NCBI GenBank assembly: GCA_024233875.1
Contig: JACKPB010000018.1
Location: forward strand, 1-24,763
Source: Leptospiraceae bacterium
Lineage (GTDB): Bacteria > Spirochaetota > Leptospiria > Leptospirales > Leptospiraceae
Direction of reading: 5' to 3'
Length of the DNA: 24,763 bases
Positions 1-7,197 of this stretch are shown here, in pieces. The notes beneath the pieces were generated by a model. That model did no database searches, had not been told where the DNA came from, and saw nothing but the letters and a program-made list of their open reading frames with translations. The translations under genes and the position numbers were made by a program. Numbering within the stretch: position 1 is the first letter of the stretch; each line of letters opens with the position of its first letter.

Positions 1-1
1 T

Positions 2-115
2 GAGATTCAGGATGGAAAGTTGAAGACAAGAAGACCCCGCGTCAGCGGTAATACAGAAATATCCTTCGATCAGAAAAAGACGCTCCAAGCATTGGAAAAG
101 TCATTAACCATCTGA
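2..115 (+). CDS. C-terminal part of a very small protein (5' end outside window)
   Basis: An open frame enters from the left edge and ends at TGA 113-115, giving 37 visible residues. They start EIQDGKLKTRRPRVSG and are rich in Arg and Lys, with a more acidic and helical tail ending in LEKSLTI. I do not recognise the family. A second copy of this tail lies at 19979-20102, where a good Shine-Dalgarno sequence precedes an ATG five codons before QDGKL. By analogy this gene probably begins only a few codons outside the window, and the whole protein would be about 45 residues. That length is inference. The gene ends inside the left arm of the hairpin at 109-150 and converges on the minus-strand gene at 156-1733. 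Confidence 0.5.
   Translation, partial: EIQDGKLKTRRPRVSGNTEISFDQKKTLQALEKSLTI
7..48 (+). repeat. Direct repeat, copy 1 (42 bp)
   Basis: These 42 bases match 19993-20034 in the same orientation with a single mismatch. They encode the conserved QDGKLxTRRPRVSG core of the small protein. Weaker similarity continues for about 60 bases on the right. Confidence 0.85.
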
Positions 116-150
116 GAAACTCAAAATGAAATGAATGAGTTTCTCAGATG
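109..150. terminator. Perfect 15-bp stem hairpin between convergent genes
   Basis: Bases 109-123 and 136-150 are exact reverse complements with a 12-base loop. The hairpin overlaps the stop codon of the plus-strand gene and lies just past the stop of the minus-strand gene at 156. It probably terminates both. The T-tract is poor on both sides, so this rests on stem strength and position. Confidence 0.6.
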
Positions 151-155
151 GAACC

Positions 156-1733
156 TCAATCAGTTTTGATGACTTTGATTTTATCTTTAAATTCCAAAGT
201 GTACAGGTCCAATCTTCTATCATGCAAAGGACGAACACTTCCCTCATCTCTGAATTGAGCAAGACTGGATAGATCCAAGTCTTGAATCACAACTGTTTCC
301 AGATTGGTTTCCGATTCTCCCAAAACTGCATGGAGTGGGAAGGGGAAATCACTGGGAGTAAAGATTGCTGATTTTCCATAATTGATTAGGTAAGATTTTA
401 CTTCCGGGAGATTGCCAACATTACCCGCTATTACAACATATTGATAGTTTTCCACCGCTCTCGCCTGTGCACAATAACGAACCCGATAATAGGCTTTTCT
501 GTCGTCAGTACTAAAAGGGACAAATAAAACCTCTACTCCGGAAAGAGCCAGTAGACGTGATACTTCAGGAAATTCTACATCATAACAGATTTGTATTGCG
601 ATTCTTCCATGAGGGGTGTCAAAAATATGAATACCATCTCCGGGGCGAATTCCCCACCATTTCTGTTCTGAAGGAGTGATATGAAGTTTGTCCTGGGTAT
701 AAACATTTCCGTTGGGAGTAAAAAAATGTGATACATTATATAGATCCCCATCTCTTTTTACAGGATGACTACCAGCTATAATGTACAATCTGTATTTCAT
801 TGAGTATCTCTTAAAGAGTTCGATATACTTGTCTGTCATGTCGGCTAACATTTCTGCCGCAGCCCTCATTTCTATATCGGGGGGCATGATACTAAACAGG
901 TTAGCAGTAAACAATTCCGGTAGTAGAAGGTAGTGGCAGTGATACGAATCAGCCACATCCACAAAAAATTCCACACAATGCTCAAAATCTTCCCAGGTCT
1001 TTATGGGACGCATCATATATTGAGCGGCACAGACACGGATTTTTCGTGTGACCCTCTGGAGGGGAGAAGCAGCAATTTTTCTTTTTTCTGCCTGGAAGTG
1101 AGGATTTTCCATTTCTAACCAGGTACAATAATTTCCACTCGGTAAATCTTTGACCAAATCTAAAATGACTTTTTTTACCTGGTAACCCGCACTCAGGTGA
1201 GCGTTTAGTGAACTGTCCTTCAATTCACCGGAGGATACTTTTCTAATATACTCTTCACCGGATATTTTTCCCTGTAAGGCACCATATCCCGGAATTCTAC
1301 CATATGCTACCAGACGTTTCAAATTGTATCGGGTTAAGAGTTTCTTTCTCAGTTCATACAATTTTTTAGAAATACCCAATCCACGATATTCAGGATCTAC
1401 AGCAATATCCGCTCCATACAGACTATCCCCCGCCGGGTCATGGGTGGAAAACGTGCCGGATCCGGTGAGCTCAGGATAGGTATACGGTTTTTCCATATTG
1501 TCCAGTTGGATGATGATGGATGTCGCATAACCGACTACGATTCCGTTGTACTCAGCCAGGAATTGTCCTTCCGGAAATGCTTCCAGCTGCATGGAATACT
1601 TTCTCTCATCGTAGAGTAAACTTTGGGGAAGATCGGAATAAGCTTTTTTATGACATTCAACTATTTTGGGAAGATCTTCCAATCTCCAGGTTCTTACTTT
1701 TATACGATTCGTTTTGATCTTGGGTTTCGGCAT
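156..1733 (-). CDS. Bifunctional GNAT acetyltransferase / carbon-nitrogen hydrolase (nitrilase superfamily)
   Basis: The 525-residue protein has two domains. Residues 10-210 form a GNAT N-acyltransferase whose acetyl-CoA loop is DPEYRGLGISKKL at about 113-125. Residues 232-525 form a nitrilase-superfamily domain in which the Glu-Lys-Cys triad is visible: E273 in LLLPELF, K349 in QDKLHI and C383 in QICYDVEFPE. The fusion is a known architecture (Bacillus YhcX type), and the length is normal for it. A cytoplasmic enzyme that acylates an amine and cleaves or forms an amide C-N bond is likely. The substrate is unknown. ATG at 1733 is preceded by a weak AAAGG. A second GNAT gene lies 124 bp upstream in the same orientation, so the two may be co-expressed. 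Confidence 0.93.
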   Translation of the reverse strand: MPKPKIKTNRIKVRTWRLEDLPKIVECHKKAYSDLPQSLLYDERKYSMQLEAFPEGQFLAEYNGIVVGYATSIIIQLDNMEKPYTYPELTGSGTFSTHDPAGDSLYGADIAVDPEYRGLGISKKLYELRKKLLTRYNLKRLVAYGRIPGYGALQGKISGEEYIRKVSSGELKDSSLNAHLSAGYQVKKVILDLVKDLPSGNYCTWLEMENPHFQAEKRKIAASPLQRVTRKIRVCAAQYMMRPIKTWEDFEHCVEFFVDVADSYHCHYLLLPELFTANLFSIMPPDIEMRAAAEMLADMTDKYIELFKRYSMKYRLYIIAGSHPVKRDGDLYNVSHFFTPNGNVYTQDKLHITPSEQKWWGIRPGDGIHIFDTPHGRIAIQICYDVEFPEVSRLLALSGVEVLFVPFSTDDRKAYYRVRYCAQARAVENYQYVVIAGNVGNLPEVKSYLINYGKSAIFTPSDFPFPLHAVLGESETNLETVVIQDLDLSSLAQFRDEGSVRPLHDRRLDLYTLEFKDKIKVIKTD

Positions 1734-1857
1734 GATTTAAGCCTTTAGGTTAAGTTTTAGAATTTGAAAAATAAATTCTCATCTTCTCCTATCAATAGGA
1801 AATTAGAAACAAAGGTTTACAATAAAAATTTTTAAAATACCAAGAAATCCTAAATTC

Positions 1858-2448
1858 TTAAAGATCGATCGGTAAATTGAAGAATTCTTTTTTCATGACA
1901 ATTCCATCCATTGCCATTTGATTTATGGGTTTAAAAAAGTTGTTAGATACAAATAATTCTGAATACCCGAATTGACTGTAAAGGTGTCTCGCTCCCTTCC
2001 AATCCCGACCTACGATTAGAATAGATTGTATTACGTTTGGAAACTGTAAAGAAATACTTCCTAATAAACTACTCAGGAGGAGGGTTCCGAGTTTTGCATT
2101 TTGTCTGTCCCTTCTGACAGCCATAGAGGAGATATAAACAGAATTCCCACCCGGATTATGGCTTTCAGAAATCCTATGATCCAAAAGAAAAGAGGATTCG
2201 GCAATGCTACCGGAAACATCCCAGATTTCTCCGCAGACATATCCGAGAACTTCCCGATTTTGACTGGATTCGATAAGTAGAAATCCCTCGGGAAAAATTC
2301 GTATTCGCTCTAAAAATGTTTCTTCTTTCTCGGCTATTCCGGGAGGAAATCCATTCGTTTCAATGTTCATAATATGTTGGATGTCAATAGATTCTGCAAA
2401 TCGAATCGTCAGAGGAAAGATGGGGTGTCGAATGGATTCCGAATTCAT
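1858..2448 (-). CDS. GNAT family N-acetyltransferase, arylalkylamine-type
   Basis: This is a 196-residue single-domain GNAT protein. The N-terminal IETNGFPPGIAEKEETF (about 29-45) and FPEGFLLIE (52-60) resemble arylalkylamine/polyamine N-acetyltransferases. Strand 4 and motif A run VYISSMAVRRDRQNAKLG (about 104-121), and the C-terminal GARHLYSQFGY at 152-162 is motif B. The acetyl-CoA loop reads RQNAKLG rather than Q/RxxGxG/A, so one glycine is missing. It should transfer an acyl group from CoA to a primary amine in the cytoplasm. The amine is unknown. It lies upstream of the GNAT-nitrilase gene on the same strand, and the shared fold suggests related substrates. Its own upstream region is the degenerate MITE copy. 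Confidence 0.85.
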   Translation of the reverse strand: MNSESIRHPIFPLTIRFAESIDIQHIMNIETNGFPPGIAEKEETFLERIRIFPEGFLLIESSQNREVLGYVCGEIWDVSGSIAESSFLLDHRISESHNPGGNSVYISSMAVRRDRQNAKLGTLLLSSLLGSISLQFPNVIQSILIVGRDWKGARHLYSQFGYSELFVSNNFFKPINQMAMDGIVMKKEFFNLPIDL

Positions 2449-2514
2449 AATGAAAATATATTCGCCTATTCGGAACTGTCAATGAGAACAGGATCAATTC
2501 AGAATATTTTATTA

Positions 2515-2694
2515 ATTCGCCAGAAGCAGTTTTTATTCTTCTGAACATTTTTTTTACAAAATCATATTTTACTAATAGATCAATAAAAATAGGGGTTTTG
2601 GGACAATGAATCCCCGGTTGCTGAGCTCGGTCGAACCATTGCTGAAAGCTTCCCTTCGTAGGTCTCAACTTTCTCACGAAACACTAGGGTGAGT
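2515..2694 (+). mobile_element. MITE-like repeat, degenerate copy A
   Basis: It aligns with copy C at 19175-19344 through TTTTTATTCTTCTGAACATT near the left end, ACTAATAGATCAATA in the middle and a GGGA-loop-TCCC hairpin. It ends in AGGGTGAGTT. The left terminal repeat (2515-2529) keeps only about 9 of 15 bases, so this looks like the oldest copy. It has no transposase. Confidence 0.65.
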
Positions 2695-2725
2695 TCTTAA
2701 GCTGGATTCAATTTGATCTCAAAAA

Positions 2726-2755
2726 TTGGATTGGTTTTTCAAAAAAGACTATAGA
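2726..2755 (+). promoter_or_regulatory. Candidate sigma-70 promoter for the multihaem lipoprotein
   Basis: TTGGAT (2726-2731) and TATAGA (2750-2755) are separated by 18 bases. A start near 2762 would give a leader of about 22 bases before ATG 2784. This was found by eye and no Shine-Dalgarno sequence is obvious. Confidence 0.35.
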
Positions 2756-2783
2756 AAAAATTCTTATTCTGAAAATTGGGTTC

Positions 2784-3974
2784 ATGTTTCATCGTTTGTG
2801 TTTTCCGGTAGAGAAGAAATTTTTCTTGATTTGGAATATCATTTTGATTCTGAGTTTGAGTTCCTGCACAAAGTCGGATCCATCCAACCCCTGGAGCTTT
2901 TCCTTAGGTATGGAACCGATCGTCTTTGATCCCGAAGTAGAGAACCCGATCAATACAGAAACCGGAAAGAGGATGGATTCCAGTGAAGACTGTGCTTCCT
3001 GTCATAAGACTATCTTTGACAATTGGAAACTTTCCAAACACAGAGAAGCCTTTACCAATTCACTCTACAAAAACAGTCATGCACAGGAACCTCTGACCTG
3101 GTGTGTGAATTGTCATGCACCTTTGATCGAACCGGGTAGAGACGTCGATAATCCCGATGAAAGGTATCTTTCCTCTGAAGGCATAAACTGTCAGGTCTGT
3201 CATGTTCGGGGCAAAAAGATCATAGCTTCTCATCTTCCTCCGATTCAGAAAGAGCGTTCGGCGCTTTTTCATGCGTACAGAATTGAACCCGAACTATCCA
3301 AATCGGAATTCTGCGCGTCCTGTCACCAATTCAACTTTCCCAAAATCAAGAAAAATTCTGAAGACAGTACGATTACCTACTCTCATCTACCCATGCAAAA
3401 TACTTATGAAGAATTTCGCTCAACGGAAATGAGTAAGATGGGTACCTGCTCTGATTGTCATCTTCTGAAAGATACTGTCTATTCTCATAGTTTTCCGGGA
3501 GGACATGATAGGGAGAAACTCAGTGAGAGTCTTCACATTCAGATCGAAAGAGTAGGTAGGAGGACTATCCTCACCCATGTGATTGCATCAGGCATCGCAC
3601 ATTCTTTCCCTACGGGAGATCTTTTCCGAACCCTGCGTGTTACAGTAAAAAATTCAAAGAAAAGAACCATTGAAGAGCTGGCTCTGAAAAAAATCTATCG
3701 GGATGCCATTCAGACCTTTCGGGAAGATGGCAACACACCTTCAAGAGTCATTCTGGGAGACAACCGAATTCCACCTCCTGATTCGGGATATGTATCACAG
3801 AACTCTTTTCCTGTAGGGATTTCGGAAGACGATACAGAATTGGAATTTGAACTTTACATGGATTATCTCAATCCCAGTTCCAGAATCCTCTCCGATCTTC
3901 CTTATGAAGAGACTGTTCTACCGATAAAGATCATCAAATTGAAAGTTCCCGAATTCGATGGTCTGAGTGGATGA
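2784..3974 (+). CDS. Multihaem c-type cytochrome lipoprotein (five CxxCH motifs)
   Basis: The 396-residue protein begins with a hydrophobic signal and a lipobox (LSLSSC, Cys28), so it should be a lipoprotein facing the periplasm or cell surface. Five covalent haem motifs are visible: CASCH 70-74, CVNCH 107-111, CQVCH 136-140, CASCH 177-181 and CSDCH 222-226. Several other His residues (for example in GGHD, about 239-242) could be distal ligands. The N-terminal half resembles cytochrome c554-like multihaem domains. The last 150 residues have no haem motif and look beta-rich. A role as an electron carrier to or from a periplasmic reductase is likely, but no catalytic partner or cytochrome-maturation gene lies nearby, so the donor and acceptor are unknown. 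Confidence 0.88.
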   Translation: MFHRLCFPVEKKFFLIWNIILILSLSSCTKSDPSNPWSFSLGMEPIVFDPEVENPINTETGKRMDSSEDCASCHKTIFDNWKLSKHREAFTNSLYKNSHAQEPLTWCVNCHAPLIEPGRDVDNPDERYLSSEGINCQVCHVRGKKIIASHLPPIQKERSALFHAYRIEPELSKSEFCASCHQFNFPKIKKNSEDSTITYSHLPMQNTYEEFRSTEMSKMGTCSDCHLLKDTVYSHSFPGGHDREKLSESLHIQIERVGRRTILTHVIASGIAHSFPTGDLFRTLRVTVKNSKKRTIEELALKKIYRDAIQTFREDGNTPSRVILGDNRIPPPDSGYVSQNSFPVGISEDDTELEFELYMDYLNPSSRILSDLPYEETVLPIKIIKLKVPEFDGLSG

Positions 3975-4078
3975 TTTTTTAGTCATTTTCAAAAGGTTTG
4001 CGCATTTTGTAAAAGATTCGCAATAAAATGGCTACATACAGTAATAGAGAAAACGCAAGTATTTATGAAAACCAGAAT

Positions 4079-4612
4079 ATGCCAAGTATCTTTACTCACT
4101 CTCTTGTTCCAATTTCTCTAAAGTACTCTGATAGTTTAGATAAGTTTCATATGAAACTATTGTGGATGGCTATCTTTTCTTCTATACTTCCTGATTTAGA
4201 TTCTATTGGTTTCTTCTTAGGTGTTCCCTACGCTTCTCAATGGGGTCACAGAGGTTTCACTCATTCCGTTAGTTTTGCCTTTGTCTGGGCGATGATGATG
4301 ACTTTCATTCTTCGGAAATGGAATGGTTCAGGATTTAAGATCTTTCTAATTCTCTTTCTCTCCACCTTATCCCATTCTGTTTTGGATGCATTCACGAATG
4401 GTGGATTGGGAGTAGCGTTTCTCTGGCCGTATTCTGAACAGAGATACTTTTTTCCCGTACGACCGATCAAAGTTTCCCCCATGGGACTCGGATTCTTTTC
4501 CGGAAGGGGAATGGTAGTTCTGGGGTCGGAACTTTTTTATGTAGGTATTCCCTGTGTCTTATTCATTATTGTATCACGTCTTTTCCAGAAAATAAAAAAC
4601 AGTTTCGATTGA
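4079..4612 (+). CDS. YdjM-like membrane-bound metal-dependent hydrolase
   Basis: With start ATG 4079 the protein has 177 residues and begins MPSIFTHSLVPIS, as is typical of the YdjM family (DUF457/PF04307). An upstream ATG at 4028 would add 17 polar residues unlike the family. Neither start has a clear Shine-Dalgarno sequence. Family features are present in order: FTH (H7), PDLDS (D39, D41), HRGFTHS (H57, H62), LSHSVLDAFTNGG (H99, D103) and then WPYS. There are about four hydrophobic segments. Members are inner-membrane proteins predicted to bind metal through these His and Asp residues. The reaction is not established. It follows the multihaem gene by about 100 bp on the same strand and may share its transcript. 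Confidence 0.85.
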   Translation: MPSIFTHSLVPISLKYSDSLDKFHMKLLWMAIFSSILPDLDSIGFFLGVPYASQWGHRGFTHSVSFAFVWAMMMTFILRKWNGSGFKIFLILFLSTLSHSVLDAFTNGGLGVAFLWPYSEQRYFFPVRPIKVSPMGLGFFSGRGMVVLGSELFYVGIPCVLFIIVSRLFQKIKNSFD

Positions 4613-4662
4613 TCCTCGGGTCTAATAGAAGAATATCAAATCTTACTACTTAGGAAACCGGA

Positions 4663-5145
4663 ATGAAACGAATTCAATTCTTATTTATGTTTGTACTTTT
4701 GACCGGAAGCATTTTTTCTGAAGAAGCAAATCCTGAATCTATGTTGAGAAAATTTTTAGAACCGGGAGCAGACTTAAGGTTATTGACCCAAGCACTCCAA
4801 CCGACAGAGGAAGACTACATTCTCTACTTTGGAAAAGAGAATTCAAAGAAAGCCCAAAATGGATACTCGGGCCTATGGAATTCGAAAACTGAAATCGGTC
4901 CCCGTCCGGGGCAGACTGATTTATTTCTTTACTCCGCACGTGTATCCGATCTTCAGAAAGGTGATTCCTTAGGGGAATTTCCCGGAGGATACAGAAAGAT
5001 CGTTTCCCTGCTGAATCCTGAGCTCAGAATCTATGGATTTAAATTCGTCAAACCGGGACAGAGGAGTGGAATGGCATACGATGGACTGGTTTTTTTGAGG
5101 GGACGATGGGTATTGTTTCCCAAGCCCTGGAGGGTGTTTCGTTAG
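4663..5145 (+). CDS. Small exported protein of unknown function
   Basis: This 160-residue protein has a clear signal peptide (MKRIQFLFMFVLLTGSIFS, probable cleavage before EEANP). The mature part is about 140 residues and is periplasmic. It is rich in Gly, aromatic and basic residues, with no cysteine and no motif I recognise. The ending RWVLFPKPWRVF suggests a small beta-rich domain. An AGGA sequence lies about 8 bases before ATG 4663. It follows the YdjM-like gene by 50 bp on the same strand. I know of no function for it. It looks like one of the many lineage-specific exported proteins of leptospires. Confidence 0.75.
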   Translation: MKRIQFLFMFVLLTGSIFSEEANPESMLRKFLEPGADLRLLTQALQPTEEDYILYFGKENSKKAQNGYSGLWNSKTEIGPRPGQTDLFLYSARVSDLQKGDSLGEFPGGYRKIVSLLNPELRIYGFKFVKPGQRSGMAYDGLVFLRGRWVLFPKPWRVFR

Positions 5146-5283
5146 GTGAGGTTGGTGGTGGGTTTCGGAATTCTTTGATTCTGAATCCGAACGCTTCCGG
5201 ACCCTCATTTCTCATACTTGAGATGGGTTAATTCTTCTTGAATTTTTCCTGCTTTTCTCATCAGAGTGAATGGGGAGAACTAA

Positions 5284-5973
5284 TTGCCGATGGAAGCAAG
5301 TCATAAAGAATTTACTGAAGATACATTTTACCTCGATTATCACACAGAATCCCTCAAAAACTTTGTTAGTAAACATTTACAGGGTGAGTCTGAGACTGAA
5401 AAAGTCGTATCACTCTATTATGCTGTCCGGGATCAAATCAAATACGATCCGTATCACATTATCCTGAGCAAGGAAGAACTCAGAGCCAGTAGGGTCGTTG
5501 AAAGACGGTATGGTTTTTGTGTTGAGAAAGCTCTACTCCTGGCGGCCTGCATTCGTTCTATTGGAGTGCCCGCGAAGTTGGGATTTGCTAACGTTAAAAA
5601 TCACCTGACTTCTCCCCGTCTGGCAGAATTAATGAAGACTGATATTTTTGTATTTCATGGCTACACAGATATCTTTCTGGAGGGGAGGTGGGTCAAAGCC
5701 ACACCTGCCTTCAATAATTCTCTCTGCGAAAGAACAGGAACTCTTCCCCTGGACTTTGATGGTAAGACGGATTCGATTTTCCATCCTCTGGATAAGGAGG
5801 GAAAGAAACACATGGAATATTTAAAAGACTTCGGATCCTTTCCCGACCTGCCCTATGATCGAATGATGGATGAATACGAAGAACACTATTCTCATCTGAA
5901 AGTGAAGGAAAATCTAAGTTTTGGAAATTTCAGAATCAAAAGTGATTTCGAAAAAGAGGCAAGAGGGGGCTGA
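5284..5973 (+). CDS. Transglutaminase-like cysteine protease-fold protein
   Basis: The 229-residue protein has no signal peptide. The transglutaminase core is visible: VVSLYYAVRDQIKYDP (41-56), then the catalytic Cys79 in YGFCVEKALLLAACIRSIG, then His125 in VFHGYTDIFLEGRWVKATP. The third position, normally Asp in a VDPT-like segment, reads VKATPAFN here. The acid may therefore be supplied elsewhere, or the protein may not follow the standard triad. Bacterial members are usually proteases or amidases, and this one should be cytoplasmic. The start is uncertain: GGGGAG at 5272-5277 is 6 bases before TTG 5284 and 12 bases before ATG 5290. It lies 138 bp after the small exported protein on the same strand. 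Confidence 0.88.
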   Translation: MPMEASHKEFTEDTFYLDYHTESLKNFVSKHLQGESETEKVVSLYYAVRDQIKYDPYHIILSKEELRASRVVERRYGFCVEKALLLAACIRSIGVPAKLGFANVKNHLTSPRLAELMKTDIFVFHGYTDIFLEGRWVKATPAFNNSLCERTGTLPLDFDGKTDSIFHPLDKEGKKHMEYLKDFGSFPDLPYDRMMDEYEEHYSHLKVKENLSFGNFRIKSDFEKEARGG

Positions 5974-6151
5974 GGAAAAGTATTGGAATTATTCTAGTTA
6001 CTACTCTTGCGGATCATTTCTCAAATGAAAACCACCTTTCCCTCAGTATAATTAGATTTTTTAATATACAATTCAAAACGAACTTTACATTTATTCTCTC
6101 CAGATAAACTTATCAAAGGATTTAATGAATTTGAAATAAAGGAGATTTTAA

Positions 6152-7153
6152 ATGTATTTTTATAAAATTATAATATTGTTATTCCTATCTAACCTATTTT
6201 ATTGTGCAACTGTCAACGATCAGCTATATGAGGCGGTTGTTAAGAATAAAAAAGATATGATTGATACGGCACTATCCGAAGGTGCTGATATCAATGCACT
6301 TCATGATCGCTCTCGTTCCCCCAAACAAACTGTCTTGCATTCTGTTGCTAGAATCCAATCCAATTCTCCCGATTATCTCCAAAAGAGAATGGACTACCTT
6401 ATAGAAAAAGGTGCTGATCCTGAAATAAAGGATTCGGAAGACAAGACTCCTCTTTGTATTGTTGCGGAGAACCCCGACTATATCTCATTAACTGAATATC
6501 TTTTATCCAAAGGTGTTGATCCAAATTCTGCAATCGCTTGTGCTACAAATCTTCCTACTGCGACTCTTTTGTTATCAAAGAGTGCTGATATCAATTCAAC
6601 AGTAGAGGGAGAGACCGGTTTGATAAAATCGATACGAACTAAAAACAATGAATTAGCAAAGTTTTTGATCAGTAAAGGAGCTGATGTAAACAAATCCTAT
6701 TCAGGAGGTAACGAGTCCAATGCAGGCTTTAGCCCCCTACATTATGCGGCAAAATTGAGAAATTTTGAAATCATGGATGCTCTCCTCAAAGCTAAAGCAA
6801 TACCAGAAATCAACAAATCAGGTAGAACCCCCGGTGATTTTTTGCCCATCAATGAAGAAATGGTAAAATCGATGTTTATATCACCCAACGATGAAATTAT
6901 AGTGTATCACGATTTATCAGGCGGAACATCCCTAAAGAAATTCACAGACATCATTAAAGACCAGAGCAATAAAGGTTATGTAAATATCTCTCCACCGGGA
7001 ACTCCAATTCTTCAGGCTAAGTGTGCAGAATTTTATAGCTATCTGGGATATGCAGAAGCGCTGAAGAAAGAAAATTTAGCTAAAGTTCTAAAAAAATACG
7101 GAGCTACAAAGCATCCAAAGGATGGTAAAAACGCTGGAGTCTGCGGACATTGA
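6152..7153 (+). CDS. Ankyrin-repeat lipoprotein
   Basis: The 333-residue protein starts with a lipoprotein signal (MYFYKIIILLFLSNLFYC, lipid Cys18). It continues with about six ankyrin units at roughly 22-55, 56-93, 97-127, 127-150, 151-182 and 192-226. Signature pieces are ALSEGADINAL, YLIEKGADPEIKD, YLLSKGVDPN, FLISKGADVNKS and FSPLHYAAKLRNFEIMDALL. The last 100 residues lack repeats and contain two Cys (C291, C331). A strong AAGGAG lies about 8 bases before ATG 6152. As a periplasmic or surface ankyrin solenoid it is expected to bind proteins. The partner is unknown. Codon use looks more AT-rich than in the preceding genes, which could mean later acquisition, though I have not measured it. 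Confidence 0.88.
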   Translation: MYFYKIIILLFLSNLFYCATVNDQLYEAVVKNKKDMIDTALSEGADINALHDRSRSPKQTVLHSVARIQSNSPDYLQKRMDYLIEKGADPEIKDSEDKTPLCIVAENPDYISLTEYLLSKGVDPNSAIACATNLPTATLLLSKSADINSTVEGETGLIKSIRTKNNELAKFLISKGADVNKSYSGGNESNAGFSPLHYAAKLRNFEIMDALLKAKAIPEINKSGRTPGDFLPINEEMVKSMFISPNDEIIVYHDLSGGTSLKKFTDIIKDQSNKGYVNISPPGTPILQAKCAEFYSYLGYAEALKKENLAKVLKKYGATKHPKDGKNAGVCGH

Positions 7154-7197
7154 TTTTGTAAGGATATCGATAAAACAATCGCTGGAAATACCTGGAT

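Larger units (their letters stand above)
2449..2783. other. Intergenic region between divergent genes
   Basis: It holds MITE copy A (2515-2694) and a candidate promoter at 2726-2755. A minus-strand frame across the repeat starts at 2677 and runs into the acetyltransferase gene, but it has no recognisable domain and I take it as spurious. No RNA gene was recognised. Confidence 0.6.

Noticed and set aside
2384..2677. Minus-strand 97-codon frame overlapping the second GNAT gene
   Set aside because: Most of it lies across MITE copy A, it has no recognisable domain, and it overlaps the acetyltransferase start by about 65 bases.
5165..5192. Hairpin TTCGGA/TCCGAA after the small exported protein
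   Set aside because: The stem has a bulge and no T-tract follows, so I could not support a terminator.
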